Origin: Gnetum montanum
Taxonomy: Eukaryota > Streptophyta > Gnetopsida > Gnetales > Gnetaceae
DNA length: 59,712 nt
Assembly (NCBI GenBank): GCA_015680685.1
Contig: MNCI01034278.1
Coordinates: 458,546 to 518,257 of the forward strand
Direction: 5' to 3'
The translations under genes were made by a program, and so were the position numbers. Shown piece by piece: positions 1-10,813 of the stretch. Numbering within the stretch: position 1 is the stretch's first letter; each line of letters begins with the position of its first letter. A model generated the notes under the pieces. That model saw nothing but the letters and a program-made list of their open reading frames with translations. It did not search any database and had not been told where the DNA came from.

Positions 1-1365
1 GGGATGCTCAAACTATTACCGGAACCTCAATGACTCCTACGGAACATGAGGATGCATTAGACAGATTGCTTCAAACAGAACAAGTTTTGACGTCTCTGTT
101 TGACATCCCCCAGGATGTAACGACAATTCAATCAGACCTCATTTTCACAAAGGGGAAGCTGGTCCTATCCGAAGTAAGGGCAGAGCATGATGAAGCTGAA
201 GTGCAGAAACTACATGAGCAGCTCATAGCCTTACAAGTAGCACAATGGGGTCCTTTGCGATTTGTCCTCGTAGGCCAGCTAGACAATTTTAGAACCGAGC
301 AACTAACAAAACTAATTGTAGAAAATAAGAAGGTGGCAAAAGAAAAGGAGACGGCCACTTGGGATGCCTTTGCAGCAAAGGCGCAAACTCATGCACATAT
401 TAAGGCACTCAAGACCTTACAAGAAGAGAATAAGCAGTTGGTTGCAGATAATCTTCGGTTGACTTCTGTGGAGAAACAAAAGAATGTTCTTGATGAACAT
501 TTTCATCAATTGCAAGAATAGTTCATTTGGGTCAATCGAGATGTAAGCCGTTTAGCCAGAGAAAATCGAACCCTCTCAATGGAGGAGGTACGTGCTATTC
601 GACAAAAATTAGCCATCGAGATTAGCACATGATAGAATGAGGCTAAACGACACGAGAAGTTAAAGGAGCATTTCCGTGATCAGGTGGGGATGTACAAACA
701 AATCCTGGAGAAGGAGATCCATATGGCAAAGCTCAAATCAACAACATTAGTGCTCAACACACTGATTGGGGGGCCATATTGGACACTTATGCCTACACCC
801 AGCAAGCGAAAATTAAGAACTGGGACCTGCAGATCCAGGAGTTAACTGAATACATGGAGTTGACAAACCTTCGATATGCCAACTTGGCCATGTTAACAGT
901 AGGGCGCCCGAGGTCAAGCTCAAGCAGCAGGTAGCTTCCACCCATATCAAATATGAAGCAGAATTTGCAGAGCGAAAGAAGTTGGCTGAAAAACTAGATG
1001 TCACAAATTTTGAACTCGCAGTGGTAAAAGAAAGCTACCAAGGACAAAAAGATGTTGCAACCGACTTGGCTCAATGGCTAACTGAGCTTCACGAATACAA
1101 AGACAAAGCCAGAGCCTATGAAGAGGAATGACGGGTGTTCATGGCATGGTACGTTAAGGCTAATCAAATGTTTCCGCAACTACCCTATCCGTGGGAAGTG
1201 CCAACTCCATCAAACATCGGAGCATCAGCATGGACGGCACAAGACCCTCGGACCGAAGAGGAGAAGCTCCAGGCTATTCTTCAGCATCATCAACCTTCAA
1301 AACTTGGAGCATGTGACAAAGGGAAAGCACCCATGGAGGAGCCACCGCCACCAGGAACTACATGA
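1..1365 (+). pseudogene. Post-pol ORF3 of element A, C-terminal coiled-coil part
   Basis: This is a degenerate reading frame rich in Glu, Gln, Lys and Leu heptads, predicted to be coiled coil. It is open from 30 to 521, then broken by in-frame stops (519-521, 631) and a frameshift near 770. Conserved islands match the homologous frames of C and F: TLSMEEVRAIRQKLAIEI, EYMELTNLRYANLAMLT, a PYPWEVP block, and the C-terminal PPPPGTT ending at the TGA at 1363-1365. It lies between pol and the 3' LTR, where Athila-type elements often carry an extra gene. No enzymatic motif is visible. Function is unknown. Confidence 0.7.
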
Positions 1366-1536
1366 GTTCCACATTTTTGTAGTTGTAGCATTTTTTCTCT
1401 GTGTTGTGTCTTCCCACACTGCGGCATTAGTCCATTTCTTTTTTTAGTTAATAATCTCATACCTATCCACTGTGTAATCACTGAAGCTTGTTCTCCTTGT
1501 AACTCGAGGACGAGTTTTTATTCAGTCGTGGGGGTA

Positions 1537-2505
1537 TGATGAGACGCGATTCGCATAGGCCGCGATATCATGTACGCGATATCGCATCTTCCCCTATGAT
1601 ATCGCGTACGCGATATCGCAGTCCGTCACCATATCTATAAATAAGACGTGGCTCTCCCTTATTCGGGATCCCAGTTTTAGAGTAGTGAAGCTCTGGCAGT
1701 TTGATCCCTCTAGAGTTAGTTTTTTTCCCATGTCTGCCCGCAGTGTGGTGAATGTAATTGTACGGTGTCTTTATTCGAGTGTGCCATGGACACGCACATG
1801 ACTGGCAATAAAGGTCGAGATTACTTCATCATTGCAGCATTCACTTAGTTTATTTATTTATTTGTTATTTATTTAATGTTATTTATTGCTTTCATAGCGT
1901 AGTGTGAGTACGACTTGATTACGAGCATCTACGGATGTGTACGGCTAGTCAAGGAATCGATTACTCATCGCGATTAGTCTCTCACCCTTAAACTCCTAAA
2001 AGCAAAACGAGTACGACTTGGTTATGAGCATTTAAGTGTGACTGCTTGGTAGCCCAGTGGTGTAGCTAGGATCTACGCTTGGTAACCCAGTGGCCTATTT
2101 GGGGTCTATGCTTGGTAATCCTAGTGGCGTACCTAGGCCTACGCTTGGTAGTCCCAGTGGTAGTCGTGCACGAAGTCCAAGATGTGTACGGTTGATCAAG
2201 GAATCGGTTGCTCATCGCACTTAGGCTAGATTAGATTTCTTACCCTTTTCCTCCTAGCTTAGCTTAGTTAATATTCTTTTCCATTGCCTTCAGGAGTAGC
2301 ATAGATTAGGAAACACATCATACACCTCATCTAGACTAAACCATACGTGACATATGCAATACTAGTCTAGGTGGGAAGATAGTGAACTGTGACCTAAGGC
2401 TAACTATCTAGGTGCCACAACTAGTCCATCTGCGGAGTTCAACTGGATCGTGTGTGCGACGCTCGTTTCGTATGGTTGAGTGTAGGGGTACCTCGCCACT
2501 CATCA
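1537..2505 (+). repeat. LTR of element A (969 bp)
   Basis: It starts TGATGAG and ends CTCATCA, a perfect 7-bp terminal inverted repeat. U3 contains two dyad units, the second a perfect 20-bp palindrome GATATCGCGTACGCGATATC at 1598-1617. These are followed by a TATA box (tataaata, about 1636-1643). A poly(A) signal (aataaa, about 1806) follows the presumed R region. Four copies of a CTTGGTAACCCAGTGG-like unit lie at about 2045-2165. A primer-binding site (tggcgccattgccgagga) begins at 2507, one base after the LTR. It complements the 3' end of plant tRNA-Asp apart from a couple of transitions. Confidence 0.88.
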
Positions 2506-2738
2506 TTGGCGCCATTGCCGAGGATGGTGCTAGTTATCTAGATTAGTTATATCATACAAGGTCGCTGTAAAGAACTTAACGATATATCTCTTAAAAAGAA
2601 GAAATTATAAAAAGTTACATAAATTCATACACAATAATGCCTCTCCTACAAGATGATAATAACACCACACTTAGTGAGGAAGTTCATTGGAGAACCAATG
2701 AGTTATATGACGATGAAGGTTGGAGTATACAACCTGAA
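2506..2738 (+). other. Primer-binding site and leader/gag start of element A
   Basis: The tRNA-Asp-like primer site at 2507-2524 is followed by an untranslated leader and a short frame from about 2639 (ATGCCTCTCC...). That frame resembles the N-terminus of the gag frames in the other elements, including a short acidic stretch and a W-S-I-Q-P run. It is cut off at 2738, where truncated LTR sequence begins. Confidence 0.6.
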
Positions 2739-3083
2739 GTGGTAGTCGTGCACGAGGTCCAAGATGTGTATGGATGATTAAGGAGCGGATGCTCATTGCA
2801 CTTAGGCTAGCTTAAACTTCATTTCCTATTACTCATTAGTTTAATCAAGATTATCTTCCATTGTCTCTAGGAGTAGCACTAATTTAGGATCACATCATAT
2901 GCCTCACTTTGGACTAAACCATACGTGACAAAGCAAATACTAGTCTAGGTGGGAAGATAACAAACTGCGATCAACGTGTAACTATCTAGATACCACAACT
3001 AGCATGTCCATGAAGTTCGACCAGATCGTGCATGAACGCTCATATTCGTATGGTTGAGTGTAGGGGTACCTCGCCGCTCATCA
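2739..3083 (+). repeat. 5'-truncated second LTR of family A
   Basis: The sequence from the shared ggtagtcgtgcacga block to the terminal CTCATCA aligns with 2158-2505 of the full LTR at roughly four bases in five by eye. The promoter half is missing. No primer site follows, so 3083 is the 3' boundary of the insertion. Confidence 0.8.
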
Positions 3084-4313
3084 ATGGAGATGATGTTTGG
3101 ATGCTTCTTCTAAGAAATAAAATTATGTAAGAAAAACCTAAAAATGATAATATTTGGTCTTTTAATAACTTTCTTCATTGTCTTTTTTTTTCCTTAGGCC
3201 ATTTTTATTCTTGGTTCTCTTATTCTTAAACAAATTTACAAGACATGATGCAAACTTAGTCAGTATTATAATTACATTGATGTTATAATTTCAAAAGATA
3301 TGCTTAAGAAAATTAGCCTATGATAGCTTTCTTTTAATGAAGGATCTTGGGATACTAATTCATCTAGATTTTGTACCACTTGGAAAAAATTTGGTGTTAC
3401 TGCAGTTTGCTATTTGTGTATGCATCATAGATGGATTACATGTAAGGAGGCTTCTAGCTTCTATGGTCTAAATAGAAAGAAGAAAAAATATTTTAAAAAT
3501 TTAATTTCTGATTTTGAGTATTTATTTAAAGTTGACAATAGTTTGCATCAAGCTTTTCTAGATATTCTTTTGAAAATATGGCAGATTTATTTTTCTAATT
3601 TACTCCAAAATTACATATGAGATTATTACCAAGAATAATTTTATTCATAAAAAATTCAATAAGGCCTAGAAAATGCAATCATCACCAATCTTTTGAATGA
3701 TGAGAATGGAAGATATTTGGAGAGTATCTACTTATCCAAAAAATATATTTTCTATAGTGTCGTATTCATCAAGGTCTTCATTTTAGCACTTGTTTTCAAC
3801 ATATGAGAATTGTTTCCCCTCAATGTCCTCTTTTTAGAAGTGAAAACTCATTTTCTTATGTTTTTTATTTGAGTATCAAGTTGCACAATGTACTTGAAAA
3901 TGGGCATCTAGAATTTGTAATGACTTTTAACTAATCATCAATGATATCATTCTTGGTGATCAACTTGATTTTCTACTCCCTTTCTTTGTATTTGGAGTTT
4001 TCTTTGATTGCTAAATCTCCATTCTATTTGGAAACTTTACTATGTAGTTATCTTTGAGTAACAAGAGCATGACTATGATATTTCTTTAGAAGTTAAATAT
4101 GAGATTTTTAAAATGTCACTTTTTAGTTACAACTTCAAGTAAAAACGCTACTAGTGAAAACTAAACAATAAATTTTTTTGTAGTATTAACTTCTTTTTGT
4201 TTTGAAAGCTAAGGTTAGGAAAGCTTTTAGCTTTGTTTGCTATTTATTTATAATTTATGATTGATGCTTTCTTTTATCGTTAGATAGAGTTTTCTCTTTC
4301 TCTTTATTTGGCC
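3084..4313. other. AT-rich unassigned sequence
   Basis: This is mostly A/T-rich DNA with a few short chance frames, the longest being 68 codons at 3414-3620 with no recognisable motif. No LTR ends, primer sites or coding similarity are apparent to me. It may be old flanking DNA of element A or unrecognisable transposon debris. Confidence 0.4.
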
Positions 4314-4455
4314 GAGAGGCCATTACCAGTCATATTTTGGTAACGATAACTTTGTCCATAACGCTGACTAACGTTGACTTTCCTGAGAGGCCATTACCAG
4401 TCATATTTTGGTAATGCCAACTTTTTCCATAACACTGACTAACGCTAACGTGTTA
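4314..4455 (+). repeat. 71-bp tandem duplication upstream of a TATA-like box
   Basis: Two adjacent copies (about 4314-4384 and 4385-4455) share the block gagaggccattaccagtca and continue in register through a taac/gctgacta segment. A TATA-like sequence (cctataaatac, about 4540-4550) lies 85 bp downstream, so the pair resembles a duplicated promoter or LTR segment. No matching LTR end is evident. Confidence 0.6.
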
Positions 4456-5445
4456 TGAAAGGTTACGTCCCTTGCAAAATAGAAATACATTTATAAAGGT
4501 TGCGTAATACATTTAGAAAGGTTGTGTGATTCTAATTCCTATAAATACAGATCATGCCAGGTGATAGAACATGAAAACAGTGCACGGAGTAGCAGCAGGA
4601 GGAGGGCTTGAGTTCTATGTAGAAGCAGATCCAGCATTTTGGCTGAAGACAGACTCGACATGTGGATCAGGGTGCAGAACAAGATCAGAGCATGGATCGG
4701 GGCACGAAATAGGAGGCGGAGGCCGAGGCAGATGCACGTGGTGCACAGAGGACAGGAGGTGGGTGGATCGCCTAGATCCAAAACACGAAGGGCCACCAGG
4801 GCCTAAAATTCCATATATGCAGCTGAAACTCATAGATCTGTTAGAACCACAACCTCTGCTGCTACCACGACCAGCAGATTTGTCAGATCTGCCAAAGCTA
4901 TTGCCTTGATTGTGGCTGCAACCGCGACTGCATCCGTGGAATGAGGTGGAGCTTCCATCTGGCCATGACCCCCTGCCACCTTCGCAAAGTGGCCAGAACA
5001 TGTCCTCGTCCATGTACTACCTTCGAAGCACCATGCTTGACGTGTTCACTAGAACTATGTCCAAGACATTGTCAACGGCCAGGCCATGTGCGCGTGCCAG
5101 GAAGCAGAAGCCTCCGTCGGAAATATGACCGGCAGCGCCCACGGTAGGGCAGGTGCCGACCAAAAAAGCATGTGTCTAGGAGGCTCCTGCGATGGTGCTA
5201 TATAGCTGGCCTAGCCTAGCGCCACCCTCCACCCACACCGTGGAGGTCTCGAGATCGACTTGCATGTCGTCAATGCACATAAGGTCTAGCATGGCAAAAT
5301 GTTGCTCCTACAACCATCGTCATCATAAAATTTGAAGCAATCAATGCCAGCCTTTAACATAAAATAAAAAATCAAATGCCTTTCCAATATATCAACAGCA
5401 ATTTGTATGTCTACCTAAGATTTCGGCGCAGTGTATGAGTGCCCC
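4456..5445. other. Unassigned, locally GC-richer stretch with overlapping open frames
   Basis: A TATA-like element near 4540 is followed by GC-richer sequence (about 4560-5150) that is open in several frames on both strands. The minus frame 4615-5013 is Ser/Gly/Pro/Cys-rich and the plus frame runs 4571-4909. Simultaneous openness on both strands is typical of biased composition, and none of the frames shows a domain I recognise. From 5150 to 5445 I see nothing coding. It could be captured gene sequence inside a transposon. Confidence 0.35.
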
Positions 5446-6125
5446 TTAGTCAAGTGGCCCCCACAGCGCACCAATGCCACCGTTGAGAAAGAAGAGGGCA
5501 CTTGCAACACTACGCATGTTGTGGGGGAATTGACTGTATAGCAAATCATTATAACCAATGCCAGTGAAGGCCTTGCACAGACCCACGATGCAGTACTGTG
5601 GAAGTAGCCACATTGCAGACATGGTTACTTGAGCATTGAGCTTGTTATCTAGTAATAATCTATGAGCTACAGCTACATGCCTGCGTCTAGACTCCACTAA
5701 TGCTGTAGAAACCATGGGCATTATGGCCATGACCTATTCTATTCCTATTCTCTGTAACTGAGTTATGTCATTGCCATCCTTTTTGAGTTTTCTGGTGTAG
5801 GGTACTAGCAACTTATCGTAGATGGGTAAGAAGAATGTGAATGATAACATGGAAAATATTCCGAAGGATCCTGCCGGAATGGCGAAGCTACTTGTGCTAA
5901 GCTATCTGTCAATGGTGTTTGCTTGAAGCACGGAGAAGGTGCTGAGTTGGGCTGTGATGACCACCAACATTATGCTTCCTGCCTAGATTGCCACGATTCT
6001 TAGCACTGTTTTTAGTTCTTCCACCTACTCCACGCTGCGCAGCTTCCACCCGTCCACCTTTTCCTGCTTATCCTCCTCTGCTATTACCATCGCTGCTTTA
6101 TTCAGAAACCTGTTGTTCATTGCAA
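5446..6125 (-). pseudogene. NPF (NRT1/PTR family) transporter pseudogene fragment
   Basis: Read on the minus strand, conceptual translation gives consecutive blocks typical of the C-terminal half of plant nitrate/peptide transporters. They are a RFLNKAAMV block, VEELKTVLRIVAI, TAQLSTFSVLQANTIDR, AIPAGSFGIFSMLSF, a YDKLLVPYTRKL block, ITQLQRIGIG, and finally AMWLLPQYCIVGLCKAFTGI with SQFPHNMRSVASALFFLNG. At least three in-frame stops interrupt it (after the SVE block, after I in the VAI block, and after the IDR block). The N-terminal half is absent and the 3' end diverges at 5446. No intron is evident inside the fragment. It is a dead, truncated copy, either a captured fragment or a relic of a local gene. 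Confidence 0.82.
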
Positions 6126-7188
6126 ATGCTAACTATGTTGTTGCAGCACTTTGGTAAATTGAATTGCTAAAAATAGAAGAAGGCGTGTTAAGCAGTTGCA
6201 TTTGTGGGAGGTTTACAGGTTACCCTTCCCATCTATAACTAGAACCAGAACCATCATTCTAGATTTTACGAAATAACATGTACGTTAGCCATGTCACTGC
6301 CATTGTTATTCTAGAACTAGAAATCCCCTTTCTCAATTCTAAGTTCTTAACTATAAACTCTGCCTTTTCCTAGCCATAGTTTGAGAAATCTACACTTAAT
6401 CCTGAGATCTGCTATCGCAATCCAACATTGAAGCTAAGCGTCTAGAATAGTAGTAGAAAAATATTAACTTCTAAAGAACACTACTATTGTTCGAGAAATT
6501 ACCCGCAACCTGAACCACAAATAGTAGCTTTGTTCGAGAATGGGCAACGTGGGACCAGAGAGCAAGCATGCTAAAAGTGGGTAGGGAGAGAGGGAGGAAG
6601 CAAGCATGCGGGATGTAAATGTATAGGTTCTGCATAGGGCATCCCTATCAAGTGCAGATTGTTCATGAGAACAGTGGTTGTGGTTGTTGGATTAGGGAGG
6701 TTTGTGATTGTGGTTTCAACTAACAGAACTCTTTTTGGGGTATTAATGCAGTCCTTTGACCAAGTGTATCAGAATCGACCATGGCAATGGGCTTTTCCAT
6801 ATCCATGCATGCCATGCCATGGCGTGGCGGAAGGTAGTTTTATCTCCCTTTGAAATATATATATATATCATTTGCAGGTTTTTAACTTTTCCATGTTCAT
6901 TTCTTTTTTGTACTTGGGGCATTCATTGGGTGTGCTCATTTTGTTTCTACAGCTACTTATTTCCATTGTCTTTTACATTGAAATTTTACTCATTCATTAT
7001 ATACAAGGGTACAGGCACTTATGCTCTCCATGTTTGATACAAAGGATAAAGTGCATATGCATAATGAAAAAATATTGCTCAAAATGTAGAAGCCAGTTGC
7101 ATGGTGCATAGTAGATAGAAAGACAAATAGTGTGAAATTTTCAGATGATTGAGAAGGAGAATTGGACTGAGTAGTGTTCATTTGTGAG
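6126..7188. other. Unassigned sequence between NPF and helicase fragments
   Basis: I see no recognisable coding region. The frames at 6659-6853, 6756-7037 and 6990-7280 are short, unconserved and mutually overlapping. A (TA)n tract lies at about 6856-6868. The last 150 bp may be unrecognisably decayed helicase sequence. Confidence 0.4.
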
Positions 7189-7652
7189 GATGCAAGGGTT
7201 ATGCTCAATGTTAATCTATGGCTAGAAGCAGGATTGGTTAATGGTGCATTGGGAGTCAGTAAGAAAATACACACTGTCAACCTACACAGTTGCCATCATA
7301 TGTCATCATTGAGTTTGAATCCTATATTGGAGTACTGTATGATAATGAACATCCTCGACAAGTACCCATTCCACCAATCATACGTGGAGGATCTCGTCAA
7401 CTACCACTTAGATTAGCATGGGCTTTAACGATACATAAGTCACAGGGAATGACATTGGAGAAAGCGTGTATAGATGTTGATAGCAAAGAAACAATAGGTC
7501 TTACATTTGTGGCACTATCTCGAGTGAGGAGTATTGATAGTTTGAAGATATTCCCTCTGATCTCCAAAGAAAGATATATCAAGATATTTAAGGCTTTGCA
7601 CCTTCAAAGTAGATTGGATGAAGAGCAACGCATTAAATCTAATGAAGAATGA
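7189..7652 (+). pseudogene. PIF1-like DNA helicase C-terminal fragment (Helitron-type)
   Basis: Two frames joined by one frameshift near 7285 encode the C-terminal signature of PIF1-family helicases. First comes VMLNVNLWLEAGLVNGALG, then a PSYVIIEFESY block. The hallmark LRLAWALTIHKSQGMTLEKA (around 7405-7470) and GLTFVALSRVRSIDSLKI follow, with a stop at 7650-7652. The frame from 7290 is 120 codons with no internal stop. The Walker A and N-terminal motifs are missing. In plants such fragments usually derive from Helitron Rep/helicase genes. I could not identify a Helitron 3' end (hairpin plus CTRR) with confidence, so the assignment to a Helitron is an inference. Confidence 0.8.
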
Positions 7653-7856
7653 TCTCATTCTTTTCTATCAACTAATTTTTACCATTTTGAATGTCAGAAT
7701 ATTTGTAACTATACATTTTCAATTACGCAAGTTTGTACATTGATCATTTCTACTGTATTACAGCATGTTTATAATCATTCAATAAAGCATTCCATGGTCT
7801 TATAATATTTTTATCTATTATGTTTAAATCATCACTACAGTAAACAACAAGTGATC

Positions 7857-8472
7857 ACTAGCTTAGTTATATATTTATAATATATATCTATAAANCAACT
7901 AGTGATCACTAGCTTAGTTATATATTTATAATATATATCTATAAATTGGTTGAAAGAATCTTATTTGTTTACAAGTAAAAAGTCCTTTGAGTAAAAAATT
8001 TGATAACTTTTGGACGAAGAACAAGATTTAAAAACCCAAATTTTCATGCCTTCTGGACGAAGAATAAGAATTTTGTACCTTATTTTTCCTAAGGATAAGT
8101 TTTCTGAAATTTTTTTTTCCATCAATTAGTGTATGCTCTCACTCNTTGAAAATTTTTTTTCCATCAATTAGTGTATGCTCTCACTCTCGGCCGAATTTGC
8201 ATTATATATATATAAAAAAAAAACAAATTTGGATGAGGGTGAGAGCATACACTAATTGATGGAATTTTTTTTTCAAAAAACCCATCCTTAGGAAAAATAA
8301 GGTACAGAACTCTTGTTCTTCATCCAGAAGGCATGAAAATTTGGGTTTTTAAATCTTGTTCTTCGTCCAAAAGTCGTGAAATTTTTTACTCAAAGAACTT
8401 TTTACTTGTAAACAAATAAGATTCTCTTGGCCAATTTATAGATATATATTATAAATATATAACTAAGCTAGT
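7857..8472. repeat. Long foldback (inverted-repeat) element with two assembly joins
   Basis: The left arm (about 7908-8185) and right arm (about 8235-8472) are near-perfect inverted copies starting ACTAGCTTAG, with a short loop around a (TA)n/A-run (about 8190-8230). It would form a hairpin of about 250 bp and resembles a MITE or foldback transposon. Around each N (7895 and 8145) the same 38-45 bases occur on both sides. That indicates unmerged contig overlaps and not biological duplication. Confidence 0.75.
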
Positions 8473-9801
8473 AAGAAATCCTTTAGTAAGAAGTGAAAAC
8501 CCATGAGGGTACCTTTAAACAAAGGCAAGGGCTGATTCTTCTACTACCTCAAAGGGGAGGTTTTTAAAGATTGGTTGTAAGCATGAAAACTTGAAAAATA
8601 TTCTTAAAATTGTAAGGATTTTTCTTTATACTCTCTCTTCTATGATGTTAATCTAATGTACTTTGAATATTTTTTAAATTATCTTTTTGGTGTTTGACAC
8701 CCTCCTTATTTTTAATATAATTTTATTTTTGACATTCGACACCCCACTTCTATGGATTACATTGACAAAGTACTCTAAATGTATAATTACAAATACCGAT
8801 GAAGTAACTAGTGTATCAATAAGTAATAGGTTCAAAACAACCAAGAGAAAAATCTTTAGTTGATAAAGGGTTCTTTATTTTTTATTGTTGAAACTTTTTT
8901 TCTTCCTTCTAGAATTGAAATAAGAATGTTTTTAGTTTTTTTATTTAACATATTTTATAAAATTATCCATATGCATGTATCACATACTTTTTTCAATAAT
9001 AGTTTTAAATAAAGTTGCATTTACAATAGTTTATAGTATCAACTTTAGAACCTATGTATGCATTAACAATTGGCATTGTGAAATTGTGTGGAAAAGTCAA
9101 AGCTATTAGCTTATTAATACTATAAGGTGAATTTAGTATTTTAGCAAATTTTTTATTTCCATGAATTTAAAATTACATTTCATAGTAGTAAAATTTGGTT
9201 AACAGTAGAATGTAATTCAATTCTACATTAGTTATACAAATAACTTTCACTTCATTAGCTTATACAGTATTTGTCTCCTATGAAACAAAGATGTCCAAAA
9301 TGGCTATACTCAAATTTAATTTCTAACAAACATAATGAAAATATTAGAAAAACCTATTAAGAAAGATTTTTTTAAAACATTTAGTAAATTTGTAATTGGC
9401 ATAAAATGCTATGTAAGTGTTTTCAATGTAATGCAATAATATAGATTATAAACTCTTCAAATTAAGATAAAAAAAATACAAAATTACATAAAGATATTCA
9501 ACTACAATCACAACAAGTCTTATCAAGTTCAATTAACAAGCAAAAAGTAGTTTAAACAAATATAAAAAACAATAAGTTTATTGTAGAAAGGATAATGCAT
9601 AGAGAGAAAAAAATAACTTCCATTTATGGAGAATAGTTTTAATAATTTTCAACCTATATTATTGTGATATGATTTGCTATATTTTTTTGAGGGAAAATTT
9701 AGCTTTGCCTAGGACATAGCTAGCAACATAGTAATTGCATAGCATGTGCAAAGGGGGTGCCCCTAAGCTACATTATTCAACCATGCGTTCATAAATTAAA
9801 G
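8473..9801. other. AT-rich intergenic sequence
   Basis: Very A/T-rich with no frame of interest on either strand. It forms the left flank of element B. The last five bases (taaag, 9797-9801) match the right flank of B (taagg) at four of five positions. Confidence 0.5.
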
Positions 9802-10670
9802 TGATAAAGTTAATTTTCATTGCACTACAATATCGTATCTACGATGTCATAGGAATGATGTCGTAACCCATGCTACGTCATTGTTGATGCCATGTTTGAG
9901 GATGTGTGTAGCCCTATAAATACCAGCACTTGGGCATACAATCCATAACTTTTCATTCGAAGTCTTAGGGAAACTCCTACAGTTTTATTTCATAGTTGTA
10001 ATAGAGAGTGAATGCCTGTAGTGTGATGTTTGGCAATTGTCCAGAATCTTTATACCAGTGAATTGTACCTGGATACAATTTATGAAGGTAATAAAGATTA
10101 AGATTTCTTTCCATCATTACAACATTCCCTTAGTTTCATTTGTTTACTTAGCATAATATTTAATGTTTTCTTAGTTGATCATTTACATTCTAAGTAGTTT
10201 ATTTTACATGTCATTAGTAAGCAAAATGGATATGACCAATTTCAAGTGCTAAGTGTAGTTATCTGGTAACCTAGTAGTGGCATTACTCATTTCACTCAGT
10301 AGTAATACCGCTTAGTAATTTCAGTGATAACTACATGAGTCTAGGGTCTGTACGATAAACCAAGATTGAATATCCATCGCAATAGGCTAAGTTGGATTTA
10401 TGCATTCCTAGTTAATTAGACTTAGAAATTTATCTTCAGCTATGTTTATCTTTAGGAGTATTAAGAGCCTACAACATTAGTTAATCATACACCTCACTAA
10501 GAGCTAAATCATACACTTGAACTTCACTAGCTTAAAGTAGGAAGATAATGATCATGAACTTAACATCAATTACTAACAAATTACATTGTCCATCCATGGA
10601 TTATGATCTAGTTGCACATGAATAATCAGGACTTGTATGGTAGAGTGTTGGATTGCTCAACTACGTCTCA
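9802..10670 (+). repeat. 5' LTR of element B
   Basis: Starts TGATAAAGT. U3 has dyad-rich sequence (ATCGTATCTACGATGTCAT and ATGATGTCGTAACCC, about 9830-9875) before the TATA box tataaata (9915-9922). AATAAAGATTAAG (about 10090) supplies the poly(A) signal. GGTAACCTAGTAG-type units lie at about 10264-10330. The 3' end is worn (gtctca) but is followed at once by a primer site. Confidence 0.85.
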
Positions 10671-10671
10671 T

Positions 10672-10689
10672 TGGCACCGTTGCCAAGGA
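10672..10689 (+). other. Primer-binding site of element B (tRNA-Asp-like)
   Basis: tggcaccgttgccaagga sits one base after the LTR. It is complementary, with two transitions, to the acceptor end of plant tRNA-Asp, the usual primer of Athila-type elements. Confidence 0.75.
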
Positions 10690-10813
10690 TGTGTCAATGT
10701 GTGCTAAGTAATTGATCTTACAAAGTTTGTTGTATCAAGAACCATAAATTCAAACTTCATAATCTTTAAATAATTCTAATAACACACACTTAACCAAGCA
10801 TCACACTTATAAC

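Larger units (their letters stand above)
1..3083 (+). mobile_element. Athila-like Ty3/gypsy element A, 3' part
   Basis: The segment holds the decayed 3' end of a post-pol reading frame, then a polypurine tract (gtcgtgggggta, 1525-1536), then a full LTR (1537-2505), about 230 bp of primer site and leader, and a truncated second LTR (2739-3083). LTR ends TGATGAG/CTCATCA and the tRNA-Asp-like primer site place it in the Athila/Tat side of Ty3/gypsy. Full LTR, leader, then partial LTR suggests a tandem or recombined element that later lost most of its interior. The upstream part lies outside the window, so target duplications cannot be tested. Confidence 0.8.

Noticed and set aside
2040-2165. Regular repeats with spacers, superficially CRISPR-like
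   Set aside because: They lie inside an LTR of a plant retrotransposon and the units are degenerate with variable spacing. CRISPR is not expected in a nuclear plant genome.
2507-2524. tRNA-like sequence
   Set aside because: Only the 18-nt complement of a tRNA 3' end is present (primer-binding site). No tRNA gene with arms is seen. The same applies to the sites at 10672, 13314, 29487 and 44817.
3414-3620. 68-codon open frame
   Set aside because: Short, A/T-driven and without motif or neighbour support.
4571-5147. Several overlapping open frames on both strands
   Set aside because: Open in multiple frames because of composition. No domain, no homologous copy in the window and no consistent start context. 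The minus frame has a vague C..C...C spacing but not a real zinc knuckle.
7189-7652. A functional host PIF1 gene
   Set aside because: Only the last helicase motifs remain, with one frameshift and no ATPase Walker motifs nearby.
8104-8187. Tandem duplication of about 40 bp
   Set aside because: The copies flank a single N and match exactly, so an assembly overlap is more likely than biology.
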